Counted from the stretch's first letter, positions 26,355 to 35,812 are shown. The stretch: 64,000 nt of DNA from Prevotellaceae bacterium (GCA_030531085.1 JAUNOM010000009.1:1-64000), one strand, 5' to 3'. The notes: generated by a model from the letters alone, not told the origin. A program made the numbers and translations.

Positions 26355-27626
26355 TTATTCGCTGTTATCCTTAGGCTTGTTCCCCTCGCCCTTCGTCTTC
26401 TGTCCGTTTGCGTTGCCTGTCTCCCCTCCTTTTCTCTTCTTTTTCCTCTTTTTCTTCCTTGCAGAGTCAAAGCGTGCTATGTCAGTGTCATCCAACAGGT
26501 CTCTCGGCCTTTCCGGTTCCTTCTGCTTCTCGTCCTCTTCCAGGGAGAGAGGTTTCTTTCCCTCCTTGTTCATCTCAATCACCTCCCTTGCGCGGTCTGC
26601 CGTGATTGTCTCCAGATTGGATGCGAAGCGCTTGTCCGTGGAGTATGTCACCATGCCTGAGAGTATGTCCTGCTTGAACAGGTAATAGTCATTGTCCAGC
26701 GTCTGCAGCACGGTGTCGCGTGGCGGCAGCTTCTTTCCGGCCTCGATGTAGCAGTCCGTCTCGTAGTTCAGACAGCATTTCAGCTTGGCGCACATGCCTG
26801 CCAGCTTCTGTGGGTTAGGGGATATATCCTGAAAGCGTGCCGCACTGGTGCTGACACTTGAGAAACTCTTCATCCATGTGGCGCAGCACAGCTCCCTTCC
26901 GCATGGTCCTGTGCCGCCTATGCGTCCTGCCTCCTGCCGTGCTCCTATCTGTTTCATCTCTATGCGCACGTGAAAAGTGTCCGCCAGCACCTTTATCAGC
27001 TGTCTGAAGTCCACACGCTCGTCCGCAATGTAGTAGAATATCGCCTTGTTACCGTCGCCCTGATACTCCACGTCGCCTATCTTCATCTGCAGACCCAGCT
27101 CCTTTGCTATCTGCCTGCTCTGTATCATGGTGGCCTCCTCACGGCTCTTCGCCTCGTAATAGCGGTCCATGTCCGTGTCCTTGGCTATGCGGTACACGCG
27201 CTTTATGTCGTCCTCCGACTTCAGGTTGGCCTTCTTCAGCTGCAGCGCCACCAGCCTTCCCGTCAGTGTCACCACTCCGATGTCGTGTCCCGGCGCGGCC
27301 TCCACGGCTACCCAGTCGCCCTTCTGCAGGTCCAGCCCGTTGACGTTGTGGTAGTATCCCTTCCTTGTGTTCTTGAACTGCACCTCCACCAGGTCCGTGC
27401 TCTCGGCGTTTCCCGGCACGTCCGCCAGCCAGTCGTATGTGTTCAGCTGCCTGTCGCTGCGCGATACTCCACGCACGCACAGCCCCCTGGCGCAGTCATG
27501 GCCCAGTGTGAACTTCATGTTACTGAACCTGTCCTTATCCTCCGGAGCGTCAGCAGGCTGCTTCCCGCTGTCATCCCATGCCTCCTGTTCCCGTGTCTGT
27601 TCCTCTTGTATGTAGTTTTCGTTCAT
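26355..27626 (-). CDS. ricT: PSP1-domain regulatory iron-sulfur protein RicT
   Basis: A 423-residue cytosolic protein with a PSP1 domain at about residues 100-290. The Cys motifs GPCGRELCC and AGMCAKLKCCLNYE match the iron-sulfur ligands of RicT/YaaT. In Bacillus RicT acts with RicA and RicF on RNA processing and phosphorelay; the role in Bacteroidetes is not established. The N-terminal 45 residues are acidic and low-complexity. The C-terminus is a highly charged Lys/Arg-rich tail (SARKKKRKKKRKGGE), likely an RNA-binding or flexible extension. It sits between holB and gldH. Confidence 0.87.
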   Translation of the reverse strand: MNENYIQEEQTREQEAWDDSGKQPADAPEDKDRFSNMKFTLGHDCARGLCVRGVSRSDRQLNTYDWLADVPGNAESTDLVEVQFKNTRKGYYHNVNGLDLQKGDWVAVEAAPGHDIGVVTLTGRLVALQLKKANLKSEDDIKRVYRIAKDTDMDRYYEAKSREEATMIQSRQIAKELGLQMKIGDVEYQGDGNKAIFYYIADERVDFRQLIKVLADTFHVRIEMKQIGARQEAGRIGGTGPCGRELCCATWMKSFSSVSTSAARFQDISPNPQKLAGMCAKLKCCLNYETDCYIEAGKKLPPRDTVLQTLDNDYYLFKQDILSGMVTYSTDKRFASNLETITADRAREVIEMNKEGKKPLSLEEDEKQKEPERPRDLLDDTDIARFDSARKKKRKKKRKGGETGNANGQKTKGEGNKPKDNSE

Positions 27627-27678
27627 TTGTCGTTGGTGTTTATTTGTGAAAGTTCGGTATATGGCAGCGTCCGCGCCC

Positions 27679-28785
27679 CTATTGCGTGGTGTGCAGCAGC
27701 ACCGCCACCTTCATCGTGATGTCGAAGAACACCATCCTTGCGTTGGCGTTCTGTCCTATGTCGCGTATGGCTTTCTGATACAGCTCCTGAAATCCAAGTA
27801 CATTGTTCTCGTTTACAAAGCGTGCGAACTTCTTGCAGAATGCCTCCTCGTCCGTTGTCATGTACGTCAGCTCCCTTTTCCTGAAGTTATACATGAACGC
27901 CTCGCGTGCCATACGCAGGAAGTACATCAGCAGTCGCTTCTGTTCCTCCCTGCCCAGCGTCGCCACATTCTCGCTCCAGCGTTTCAGGTCCTTCACATCG
28001 CGCATATACGCCTTGCGCATCAGCGTCACGAAATAGTCAAGGAACAGCCGGTTCTCGTTCCCTGCGTTCAGCTCCTCCAGTGCCGCCAGCCAGTTGCCTC
28101 CGGCCAGTCGCGCTATATACTGTGCGTCATCGGCCTGCAGCATTCTCCTCTCCTGCAGGGCGGCGCAGACGTCCCCGGTCTCTATCGGCCTGATGTCCAT
28201 CCGCTGAACCCTTGAGCGTATGGTGTCGAGAAGCTTCTCCGGCTCGCGGCATACCATGATGAACAGCGTCATTGCGGGCGGTTCCTCTATCAGTTTCAGC
28301 ATCTTGTTGGCGCATTCCAGGTTCATGCGCTCCGGAAGCCATATAATGCTTATCTTCCATCCTCCCTGGTTGGCCTTGACGTTCAGCTGCCTTATCAGCT
28401 CGTTGGCCTCTCCCACGGTTATGACGGCCTGCTGGTTCTCCGCGTCCATGGCCTTTATCCATTTGGCAAGCGAGAAATACGGGCCGTCCTCCTCCAGCAT
28501 CTTGTACCACGTCTCGATGAAGTCATTGCTCACGGGCTTGTACTCCGCGCTCCACTTCTTCAGCTTTATGGTGGGGAAGGAGAAGTGCAGGTCGGGGTGT
28601 CTGTAGCCCCTGACCTTGAATGTGCCCTTGTCAAGGATGTGACGTGCCAGTGCTATGGCCAGAGCCATCTTCCCTGCGCCGTCCGGTCCGCACAGCATCA
28701 GGGCGTGAGGCAGCCTGTCCTCGTCTGCCAGGGCTGCCAGGCGGTGCGCCATGTCTCTCTGTCCTATGATGTCACTGAAATCCAT
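27679..28785 (-). CDS. holB: DNA polymerase III subunit delta-prime-like clamp-loader ATPase
   Basis: 368 residues if it starts at the ATG at 28785 (MDFSDIIGQRDMAHRLAAL). An upstream in-frame ATG at 28878 would place the start before the promoter and is rejected. The AAA+ fold has Walker A CGPDGAGKMALA at about residues 32-43, and the segment IIWLPERMNLECANKMLKLIEEPP carries the sensor/EEP motif of clamp-loader subunits. It loads the sliding clamp during replication. It heads the holB-ricT-gldH-porX-tsaE operon, with a promoter so close to the start that the mRNA may be nearly leaderless. Confidence 0.88.
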   Translation of the reverse strand: MDFSDIIGQRDMAHRLAALADEDRLPHALMLCGPDGAGKMALAIALARHILDKGTFKVRGYRHPDLHFSFPTIKLKKWSAEYKPVSNDFIETWYKMLEEDGPYFSLAKWIKAMDAENQQAVITVGEANELIRQLNVKANQGGWKISIIWLPERMNLECANKMLKLIEEPPAMTLFIMVCREPEKLLDTIRSRVQRMDIRPIETGDVCAALQERRMLQADDAQYIARLAGGNWLAALEELNAGNENRLFLDYFVTLMRKAYMRDVKDLKRWSENVATLGREEQKRLLMYFLRMAREAFMYNFRKRELTYMTTDEEAFCKKFARFVNENNVLGFQELYQKAIRDIGQNANARMVFFDITMKVAVLLHTTQ

Positions 28786-28793
28786 TGATTTTG

Positions 28794-28824
28794 CAAAGTT
28801 ACGAAAAAAAACTATAATTCCCAA
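28794..28824 (-). promoter_or_regulatory. Promoter of the holB-ricT-gldH-porX-tsaE operon
   Basis: Read leftward, TTG (28822-28824), 20 bases, TAACTTTG (28794-28801). Only 8 bases separate the -7 element from the holB ATG. Confidence 0.75.
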
Positions 28825-28910
28825 AACATAGCCCGCCTTTTCTGTACGTCCGAGGATAAAAAAACATATATGCTCCATTGCGGTGCAATGCTGCGCCCAC
28901 GTGATGGTAC

Positions 28911-29353
28911 AAAAATCAAAGTGTCAGAAAAACGCCTTGTTTTCTGACACTTTGATTTTTCCAACCCTCGGAGAATGCCTTCGTTTCAAAATTATTTCCT
29001 GACGGCCGCGTACAGCGCATTCTCCGCGCGTTTTTATAAATGCCTGACGGTCTTGTGGTTATGCTGTTCGTACTTCGGCTTCAGCGTGAAAGCTCCGCAA
29101 TTTGATAGCTTTTACACTGCAATTTGATAGCTTTTGCCTTGCTAAAGGGCACATTTTACCGGGTGAAATGATAGCTTTAGCGGTGCCAAATGCGGCCTTT
29201 GGCATCATATACGCGGCATTCTTCACCCTTAAATGCCGTCTTTGCGATAAAAAGTGCGATGTTTTCCGCTGTAATCTCTCCAGAATGCGAAGTGAAGACG
29301 ATTTCCTCAAAATATCAAAACGTCACGAAAAGTGCCCGAAAAGTAACGTTTTG
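28911..29353 (+). repeat. Dispersed non-coding repeat, copy A
   Basis: It begins with a perfect 21-base-arm hairpin (28911-28931 with 28940-28960; core CAAAGTGTCAGAAA). A second perfect 10-base stem follows (CGGAGAATGC 28969-28978 with GCATTCTCCG 29017-29026), then a middle with the tandem motif GCAATTTGATAGCTTTT (29097 and 29119). It ends in the inverted CAAAACGTCACG...GTAACGTTTTG at 29316-29353. The same block order recurs at 50279-50695. Short open frames inside it look accidental. Confidence 0.8.
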
Positions 29354-29391
29354 TCAAAACTGGCCATTTGGCCTGGCGTTGTAAAACGCCG

Positions 29392-30102
29392 TCATTCGCA
29401 TGATGCGAGATACTCTATTATGCGTCTGTTCACACATTGCAGCTCCGCGGTGGCACGGCTCAGGTTTACGTGGAATGCGTCCATGTCGTCCTCTTCCGCG
29501 TCGCGCAGGTTGGTAACGGCCTTGACGAACAGCACGGGTACGCTGAACAGGCTGCACACAAAGCCCACGGCAGCGCCCTCCATCTCCTTCAGTCACCCTC
29601 CGTTGTCGTGTATCGTGGCCTCCTCTTCCGCCGTCATGTCAAACGAGGAGCCTGTCGTTACCTTGCCCGTCTCGAGTCCCAGGTGCTCGGCCAAGGCCGC
29701 TGTGCCCTGCCATACGGGATAGTTGCCCAGTCCCTGCGTGGCCCATTCGTTGTCTCCCGGCACCCTGCGGTCGTGGAACATCACACCGTCCCCGAGGTAC
29801 ACGCTGCCCACCTTGGCGCCGTAGCGCTGCCATCCGCCGCACGTTCCGCTGCATATTATGATGTCAGGGTGCAGCTTCTCTATCGCGGCCATGGTGGTGA
29901 CGGCGGCGGCCTCGCAGCCTATCAGGTCGCGTCCGTGCTGCACGCCGTTGTTCACCACGTACAGTTCACAGTCGCCAGCCTTGCCACTGTGCAGCTGGCA
30001 GGGTAGGGGAGCGAAGAAATTCGTGGTGTGTTGCAGTGAGTAAAGGTCTATTAGGGGCTGCGCCTCAGCGCGCATCGCCACGATGTAGCATATTTTTTTC
30101 AT
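29392..30102 (-). pseudogene. Nucleoside phosphorylase / MTA-SAH nucleosidase-like gene interrupted by TGA
   Basis: Starting at the ATG at 30102 (MKKICYIVAMRAEAQP), the frame is intact for about 169 residues with PNP/UDP-family motifs (IICSGTCGGW, GDGVMFHDRRVPG). It then meets TGA at 29593-29595 and continues in the same frame as LKEMEGAAVGFVC to the stop at 29392. The second part contains the conserved Glu-Met-Glu substrate site of 5'-methylthioadenosine/S-adenosylhomocysteine nucleosidases, so the interruption removes an essential piece. There is no frameshift, only one stop. The cause could be a real nonsense mutation, a sequencing or assembly error, or readthrough. It lies beside dispersed repeat A. 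Confidence 0.75.
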
Positions 30103-30175
30103 GTTCCTGTGTGTTGTATAGAAGAAAGGCGTGTGCCATATACGGCGCACGCCTGCATTGTCTAAAAACGGTATC

Positions 30176-30772
30176 CTATCTCATTCTCTTGGAGTTACGG
30201 AGCTGTGGCTGGCGGCTCTTCTGCCAGTTCTGCTGCTGCATGGTCAGTTTTTCGAGGTACTCTATGTACTTCTCGTCGCCGAGAGTCTGGCGCAGCTCGG
30301 CACGGTAGCCTTTCATGAAGGCTTGCATCTTCTCCCTGTTTTCTTTCATCTTGGCCATGAACTGCTCGTGCTTAGCCTTTTTCTCCTCCGTTGTCAGTGT
30401 AGGAGCGGTCTTTTTCTCACCCTTTTCCTCCTTTGCTACCTTCATTTTGTCCTTCTTCTTGTCTTTCTTCTCAGCCTTCTTGTTGTCCGTGTTCGTTACG
30501 GGTTGCACTGCCTGCTGGGGGCGCATGGACTGGTACAGTTCGCGCATCTCCTGTGCCTTCTTCTTTCTAAGGTCCTTTATCTCATTGACTTTTGTAGAGT
30601 CGAGGTTGAGACTTCTTATCACCTGCATATTGATAACTTGGCTGTAACCTTTGTTGCGTTGCCAGTTCTGTCCTCTCATCATTGCTTGTGGGGCGTTCTT
30701 TCCCTCTCCCGGTTGCGCTGTTGCCGCAAGACTCATGGTGATGCACATGAGTGCCATTATAATCTTTCTCAT
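30176..30772 (-). CDS. Exported Lys-rich helical protein, DUF4890/Spy-like
   Basis: A 198-residue protein with signal peptide MRKIIMALMCITMSLAATAQ. The rest is predicted helical and strongly charged: LDSTKVNEIKDLRKKKAQEMRELYQSM, a Lys/Glu-rich middle (DNKKAEKKDKKKDKMKVAKEEKGEKK), and a second helix pair (FMAKMKENREKMQAFMKGYRAELRQTLGDEKY). The LTxxQ-like periodic layout recalls Spy/CpxP periplasmic chaperone-like proteins and DUF4890 of Bacteroidales. Function is unknown. It lies 73 bases upstream of the broken nucleosidase gene on the same strand. Confidence 0.6.
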   Translation of the reverse strand: MRKIIMALMCITMSLAATAQPGEGKNAPQAMMRGQNWQRNKGYSQVINMQVIRSLNLDSTKVNEIKDLRKKKAQEMRELYQSMRPQQAVQPVTNTDNKKAEKKDKKKDKMKVAKEEKGEKKTAPTLTTEEKKAKHEQFMAKMKENREKMQAFMKGYRAELRQTLGDEKYIEYLEKLTMQQQNWQKSRQPQLRNSKRMR

Positions 30773-30875
30773 CTTAGTACGTTTTTTAAAGGTTTGTTTT
30801 TTCTGATTGTAATACTTTTTTTGAGAACGTTCTGATTATATGACGCACCGTCTTGGCGAAAGTTTAACGCGATAA

Positions 30876-30910
30876 AGAAAAAACGCGCCGGCAAATTATT
30901 GTCGGCGCGT
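30876..30910 (-). terminator. Terminator of the pectate lyase gene
   Basis: ACGCGCCG (30883-30890) pairs with CGGCGCGT (30903-30910). On the minus strand the helix runs into TTTTTTC, 41 bases after the lyase stop codon. Confidence 0.8.
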
Positions 30911-30950
30911 CCCGATAGCCATGTCATGACCTCGGTATGGTCATGCTTGT

Positions 30951-33341
30951 CTATCGCATTATGAACTTCTTGTTGTTTTTGATGTATATCTTTCCTTTTA
31001 CTGTCGCGTTGGTCTTGCGGCCTGTGAGGTCGTATATCGCTCCGTCAACGGCAGATGTCTTGGACTGTATTCCATTTATGCCCGTGGCGGATGCGGTGAC
31101 GCTGACGGCGGTCAGGTATACGGAATACTTCGGATTGCGGAACAGGTAGAAGGCCTTTGCGCCCACAAGTGCCTCGGGAACGCTGATTGTCAGCGTCTCC
31201 TCCACGTTCTTCTTCTGGTTTGTAACGCTTGCCAGTGGGGTGTTCGCAGGGTCAGAGTATATGCTGACACCGTATGGCTTGGAGGCGCTCGGGTTGGATG
31301 AGGCGTAGCATGACACGTTGATCTTGTCGCCGGCCTGCAGCTCCTTGTCGAGGGTTACCAGTACATACTTGGTGCTTGTGGCCGAGGCGTCGCCGTCAAG
31401 TTTGATGGCATACTTCGTGCTGGAGTGCTCTGAAGCCTCTATCTTGTTCACGTTGCCGTATGTGAAGGTGCCGCCCTGTGTGGCTATCGGCTCGCTGTAG
31501 CTCATCGTCACGCCGTCCACCACGGCCGCGTCGACAGCTCCTGTGATGGAGTGTTTGTACAGTACGGTGCCCTCCGTGTCGTCACCGGTGGACGGAGTGT
31601 CAGGGTCTGTAGGCTGGTCGGGGTCCACGGGCGTCACAGGCTCGGTGGGCTTGCCGCCAATGCTGTTGCCGAAGAAGCCCATCAGCGACGGTTTGTAGGC
31701 GTTGATGGCGTCGGACAGCTCCTGTATCACTGCGTCGTTGGTGTCCTCGGCCGGTGAGAATGTCCACTTGAAATCGCCGTGCTGGCATCGTCCTGCACCG
31801 AGTTCGCCCGTGACAATGGCCGGTATGTCTCCGGCGTTGTCCAACTTGTAGTCTGTATACATCAGCGACGGGTCGGTGTCAAAGTTGCTGTAGGTGTTGC
31901 TTCCAGACAGTGACACTACGGTCTCGGGCACCTTGTCGGCCTTGTTCTCAACGACGTATGCGTCGAAGTGCTTGCTGTATGTGGCGTGGCCGCTGACGTA
32001 TGGCTCGAAGCTCTTGTGCCCTGTCATGAAGTTTCCGAACGCCTTGATGCTGCCGCCGGCCTCGCCGGAGAAGGTGCCCTTGGTGTCATCCTTGGAGCCT
32101 GTGCCGTTGTGCACGTCAGAGCCTTGCAGTGATGTCAGCATGGGGTACTTGCAGTTGCGGAAGTAGTTGTTCTCCACGAAGACGTCAGAGCCCATCGTTG
32201 AGCCTACGCCGTATTTGGAGTTGCCGTCAAAGTAGTTGTTGTACACGTGCACGGACATGGTGCGGATGCGCGGATGGCGTGAGTCCGAGTGGTCGAACCA
32301 GTTGTGATGGTAGGACAGGTAGTTAGGCCCTGTCTCAGAGGTCATGCCGCACAGGCTCGTCTTGCCGGCGTCCCACAGGTGGTTGTAGGATATGGTGGAG
32401 TACTTGGAGTCGCCCTTTATGTCGAGGGAGCCGTCGCCCTTCTTCTGGTCCGCCGCGCTTCCCGGCTTGCCATAGAACACGTCGAGGTTGTGAATCCACA
32501 GGTTGGAGTTGTCCGTGTCCATTGACACGCCGTCGTCCTTGAACCACATCAGGGCGAGGTTGCGCATCTCTACGGAGCAGGCGTTGCGTATCAGGAAGCC
32601 GAAACCGTGGATGGTGGCGTCGTGGCCTATGCCCTCTATGGTTATGTTCAGCTCGGAGTACGCGCCCTTTCCCTTTATCTGCATACCCTCGGCGGAGCTT
32701 GACAGCTTGTCCATGTCGCTGTCGCTCAGCTTGCCGATGATGCGGAAGTCCAGCGGTGTGGTGTCATAACCCTTCTGATATGCGTCAACGATGGTCTGGA
32801 AGCCGGTGCACTCGGTGATGTTCGTGTCCTTTGAGCCGGTCTTTACGGTTGTGGTTATGGTCTTGGCGTTGTCCGCCGTCACATATATCACCTTCGCTCC
32901 GGCCTTCAGGGTGCCGTCATTCCTGTACGCGCCGACACCTGCGGCAGGGCTGTAGGTGGTTGACGCGCTCCTGAAGTGCGCGAAGCCGCCGCGGTCGTAG
33001 GGCGTGGCGGTGAAGGTGCCTGATACCGTGGCGTCGGCGGTTATCTCCGCTTTGTCCTTCACAGGCACAATCTTGAAACGGTATTCTCCGGCCTTCAGGC
33101 CTACGGCATCGGCACGTCCGCAGTCAGGGTACTCCCTTACCAGCTCCGTGTCCAGCTTGGTCCAGGTGCTTTCGGAGGTGTTCTGCACGTAGACGTTGTA
33201 GGAGTAGCCCTCCACCTTGGTCCAGGTGGCGTAGCCGCCCTCAAACCATCCGTTGGCCGTGACATCTGTTACCGCTGCGCTGGCAGTGAGGCTCGCCATG
33301 GCGAGGACTGCGGCGGCGAATGGATGTGATAGTCTCTTCAT
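30951..33341 (-). CDS. Pectate lyase, polysaccharide lyase family 1, with T9SS sorting tail
   Basis: A 796-residue secreted enzyme (signal peptide about 1-22). Residues about 25-125 look like a fibronectin-type or similar beta domain. Residues about 130-560 form a PL1 beta-helix with SYHHNWFDHSDSRHPRIR and DGSLDIKGDSKYSTISYNHLWD, carrying Ca-binding Asp and the catalytic-region Arg. A Pro/Thr/Asp linker (VTPVDPDQPTDPDTPSTGDD) follows, then a carbohydrate-binding-like beta domain. The last 45 residues (GAIYDLTGRKTNATVKGKIYIKNNKKFIMR) resemble a T9SS type A sorting signal. It cleaves pectin backbone outside the cell. PorX and PorW in the window belong to the secretion system it would use. Confidence 0.88.
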   Translation of the reverse strand: MKRLSHPFAAAVLAMASLTASAAVTDVTANGWFEGGYATWTKVEGYSYNVYVQNTSESTWTKLDTELVREYPDCGRADAVGLKAGEYRFKIVPVKDKAEITADATVSGTFTATPYDRGGFAHFRSASTTYSPAAGVGAYRNDGTLKAGAKVIYVTADNAKTITTTVKTGSKDTNITECTGFQTIVDAYQKGYDTTPLDFRIIGKLSDSDMDKLSSSAEGMQIKGKGAYSELNITIEGIGHDATIHGFGFLIRNACSVEMRNLALMWFKDDGVSMDTDNSNLWIHNLDVFYGKPGSAADQKKGDGSLDIKGDSKYSTISYNHLWDAGKTSLCGMTSETGPNYLSYHHNWFDHSDSRHPRIRTMSVHVYNNYFDGNSKYGVGSTMGSDVFVENNYFRNCKYPMLTSLQGSDVHNGTGSKDDTKGTFSGEAGGSIKAFGNFMTGHKSFEPYVSGHATYSKHFDAYVVENKADKVPETVVSLSGSNTYSNFDTDPSLMYTDYKLDNAGDIPAIVTGELGAGRCQHGDFKWTFSPAEDTNDAVIQELSDAINAYKPSLMGFFGNSIGGKPTEPVTPVDPDQPTDPDTPSTGDDTEGTVLYKHSITGAVDAAVVDGVTMSYSEPIATQGGTFTYGNVNKIEASEHSSTKYAIKLDGDASATSTKYVLVTLDKELQAGDKINVSCYASSNPSASKPYGVSIYSDPANTPLASVTNQKKNVEETLTISVPEALVGAKAFYLFRNPKYSVYLTAVSVTASATGINGIQSKTSAVDGAIYDLTGRKTNATVKGKIYIKNNKKFIMR

Positions 33342-33387
33342 GATTGTAAAATGGGGTTAGTTAGTGTAGTTGAGTGTTATTAAGAAT

Positions 33388-33438
33388 AGGAGCGGGCAGG
33401 GGTGTGGCCTTGGTGCGCCACAACTCCTGTCCGCTCCT
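33388..33438 (-). terminator. Hairpin between asnS and the pectate lyase gene
   Basis: AGGAGCGG (33388-33395) with CCGCTCCT (33431-33438), extended inward by CAGG/CCTG and TGGC/GCCA with small bulges. The T-run on the minus strand is weak, so termination strength is uncertain. Confidence 0.5.
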
Positions 33439-33456
33439 GCTGTCTGTTACGGATGA

Positions 33457-34875
33457 TTAGAACTCCGCGTTGTTAGGAGTCCTTGGGAATGGTATCACGT
33501 CACGTATGTTCTGCATACCCGTTACGAAGAGTATCAGACGCTCAAAGCCCAGTCCGAAGCCGGCGTGTGGGCATGAGCCGTATTTGCGGGTGTCGAGATA
33601 CCACGCCATATCCTTCATAGGTATGTTGCGCGCCTCTATCTCTCCCATCAGCTTGTCGTAGCTCTCCTCGCGGACAGAGCCGCCTATGATCTCTCCAATC
33701 TGTGGGAACAGCACGTCGGTGCCCTGCACTGTCTGGCCGCTCTTGCCGTTGTAGCCGGACTCCTCCGCGTCTATCTTCATGTAGAATGCCTTGATGGCCT
33801 TCGGGTAGTTGGTCATGATGACAGGCTTCTTGAAGTGCTCCTCAACGAGATAGCGCTCGTGCTCGGAGGCAAGGTCATCGCCCCACTCGCATGGGAACTC
33901 GAACTTCTTGCCGTTCTTGATGGCCTCCTGCAGTATGCGTATGCCCTCTGTGTAGGGCAGGCGCACGAAGTCTGACTTCAGAATGCCCTGCAGACGCTCT
34001 ATCAGACCCTTGTCTATCATCTTGTTAAGGAACTCAAGGTCGTCCTTGCAGTTGTCCAGTGCCCACTTGACGCAGTACTTGATGAAGTCCTCCTCGAGGT
34101 CCATCAGCTCCTCAAGGTCCATGAAGGCCACTTCCGGCTCTATCATCCAGAACTCGGCAAGGTGACGGGGAGTGTTGGAATTCTCTGCGCGGAACGTGGG
34201 GCCGAAGGTGTATATCGCTCCAAGGGCGGTGGCTCCAAGCTCGCCCTCTAACTGTCCGGAGACGGTGAGGGAGGTCTGCTTGCCGAAGAAGTCGTCGGAA
34301 TAGTCTATCTTGCCGTCCTCTTTCTTCTTCAGGTCGTACAGGTTTTTGGTCGTTACCTGGAACATCTGTCCGGCTCCCTCGCAGTCACTGGCCGTAATCA
34401 GTGGTGTGTGGAAGTAGAAGTAGCCGTGCTCATGGAAGTAGGTGTGTATGGCCATGGCCATGTTGTGGCGTATCCTCATCACCGCACCGAAGGTGTTGGT
34501 GCGCAGACGGAGGTGTGCGTACTGCCTCATGTACTCGAAGGACTGTCCCTTTTTCTGCATGGGGTAGTCGTTGCCGCACAGACCGTATATCTCAAGCTCT
34601 GTGGCCTGTATCTCGGATGTCTGTCCGGCTCCCTGGCTCTCCACGAGTGTTCCCGTGGCACGGATGCAGGAACCCGTGGTGATCTGCTTGAGCATCTCTG
34701 CGTCAAACTTGTCCGGTTCCACCACAATCTGTATGTTCTTTATGGTGGAGCCGTCGTTAAGGGCGATGAAGTCCACCGCCTTGCTTGAGCGGTGGGTGCG
34801 CACCCAGCCCTTTACTTCAATGGCCTTGCCGAAGTCTGTCATGGCAAGTGCGTCTGCAATTTTTGTACGTTTCAT
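33457..34875 (-). CDS. asnS: Asparagine--tRNA ligase
   Basis: A 472-residue class II synthetase that charges tRNA-Asn. An OB-fold anticodon-binding domain (residues about 17-105, [23 protein letters not shown]) precedes the catalytic core with motif 2 [25 protein letters not shown] and motif 3 [27 protein letters not shown]. Length and the NNAEF end match the bacterial AsnRS family. It is followed on the same strand by the PL1 gene and preceded by rluB 97 bases away. Confidence 0.96.
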   Translation of the reverse strand: MKRTKIADALAMTDFGKAIEVKGWVRTHRSSKAVDFIALNDGSTIKNIQIVVEPDKFDAEMLKQITTGSCIRATGTLVESQGAGQTSEIQATELEIYGLCGNDYPMQKKGQSFEYMRQYAHLRLRTNTFGAVMRIRHNMAMAIHTYFHEHGYFYFHTPLITASDCEGAGQMFQVTTKNLYDLKKKEDGKIDYSDDFFGKQTSLTVSGQLEGELGATALGAIYTFGPTFRAENSNTPRHLAEFWMIEPEVAFMDLEELMDLEEDFIKYCVKWALDNCKDDLEFLNKMIDKGLIERLQGILKSDFVRLPYTEGIRILQEAIKNGKKFEFPCEWGDDLASEHERYLVEEHFKKPVIMTNYPKAIKAFYMKIDAEESGYNGKSGQTVQGTDVLFPQIGEIIGGSVREESYDKLMGEIEARNIPMKDMAWYLDTRKYGSCPHAGFGLGFERLILFVTGMQNIRDVIPFPRTPNNAEF

Positions 34876-34972
34876 GAAATAATGTCTCCTTTACGTTGGC
34901 TTCCACCATGCCTCACATCCGTGATGTAGCGGTGTCTGTGCGGCATGGCGGTGCCTTTTGCTTAGCTGTTTC

Positions 34973-35773
34973 TTATTCGAAGGCGCCCATGCGGAGCATA
35001 TCCACTTCCTTTTCTGTGAGGAAGCGCCAGTCGCCACGGCGCAGGTTCTTCTTGGTGAGGCCGGCGAACTGCACGCGGTCGAGCTTGATCACCCTGTAGC
35101 CAAGGCTCTCGAAGATGCGGCGCACGATGCGGTTACGGCCGGAGTGTATCTCTATGCCCACCTGCTTCTTGTCTGTGTCGTGTGCGTATTCTATGGCGTC
35201 AGCGTGTATCTCGCCGTCGTCAAGCTTTATTCCCTCTGCTATCTGGTGCATATCGTGTGCTGTCAGGTTCTTGTCGAGATGTACGTGGTACACCTTCTTC
35301 TTCAAGAACTTGGGGTGTGTCAGCTTGGATGCCAGGTCACCGTCGTTGGTTAGCAGCAGCACGCCTGTGGTGTTGCGGTCCAGACGCCCTACGGGGTAGA
35401 TGCGCTCTGGGCACGCGCCCTTTACGAACTCCATGACTGTCTTGCGCTGCTGTGGGTCGTCGCTGGTGGTGACGCAGTCCTTCGGCTTGTTAAGCAGCAC
35501 GTATACCTTCTTCTCAAGGGTGACAGGCTGGTCGTGGAACTTCACCTCGTCGGTGCGCATTATCTTTGTGCCGAGCTCTGTCACTACCTGTCCGTTGACG
35601 GTCACTACGCCTGCCTCGATGAAGTCGTCTGCCTCACGGCGGCTGCATACGCCTGCGTTGGCAAGGAACTTGTTGAGGCGGACGGGCTGTGTCGGGTCAA
35701 TGTTGTTCTCGTTGTATTCTATGCGCTTCTTCATTGAATACTTGGCGTTGGGGTCGTAGTCGCTGGTATGCAT
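34973..35773 (-). CDS. rluB: Pseudouridine synthase RluB-like, catalytic part
   Basis: 266 residues from the ATG at 35773; MKKRIEY at 35734 is an alternative. An S4 RNA-binding domain (VRLNKFLANAGVCSRREADDFIEAGVVTVNG) is followed by the RsuA/RluB catalytic core with PVGRLDRNTTGVLLLTNDGDLA, whose Asp forms the covalent intermediate, and NRIVRRIFESLGYRV. It modifies uridine in 23S rRNA helix 89 in well-studied members. The codons just before this start (GYNNQRGGYQQRR) continue a Gln/Arg/Gly/Tyr-rich reading frame that runs from 36439 and is cut by one TGA at 35813. The intact gene was probably a single 34973-36439 frame. Confidence 0.88.
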   Translation of the reverse strand: MHTSDYDPNAKYSMKKRIEYNENNIDPTQPVRLNKFLANAGVCSRREADDFIEAGVVTVNGQVVTELGTKIMRTDEVKFHDQPVTLEKKVYVLLNKPKDCVTTSDDPQQRKTVMEFVKGACPERIYPVGRLDRNTTGVLLLTNDGDLASKLTHPKFLKKKVYHVHLDKNLTAHDMHQIAEGIKLDDGEIHADAIEYAHDTDKKQVGIEIHSGRNRIVRRIFESLGYRVIKLDRVQFAGLTKKNLRRGDWRFLTEKEVDMLRMGAFE

Positions 35774-35812
35774 ACGGCGCTGCTGGTATCCTCCGCGCTG
35801 ATTGTTATATCC

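Noticed and set aside
28786..28878. holB start at 28878.
   Set aside because: The consensus promoter lies between 28878 and 28785, and the family begins with the IIGQ block just after 28785.
29102..29722. A 206-codon plus-strand frame starting in dispersed repeat A and running into the nucleosidase locus.
   Set aside because: It mixes repeat DNA with the antisense of another gene. The second copy of the repeat has no matching frame.
34876..34972. Imperfect inverted repeat (CCATGCC with GGCATGG) between rluB and asnS.
   Set aside because: Long loop, no T-run on the transcribed strand; not convincing as a terminator.
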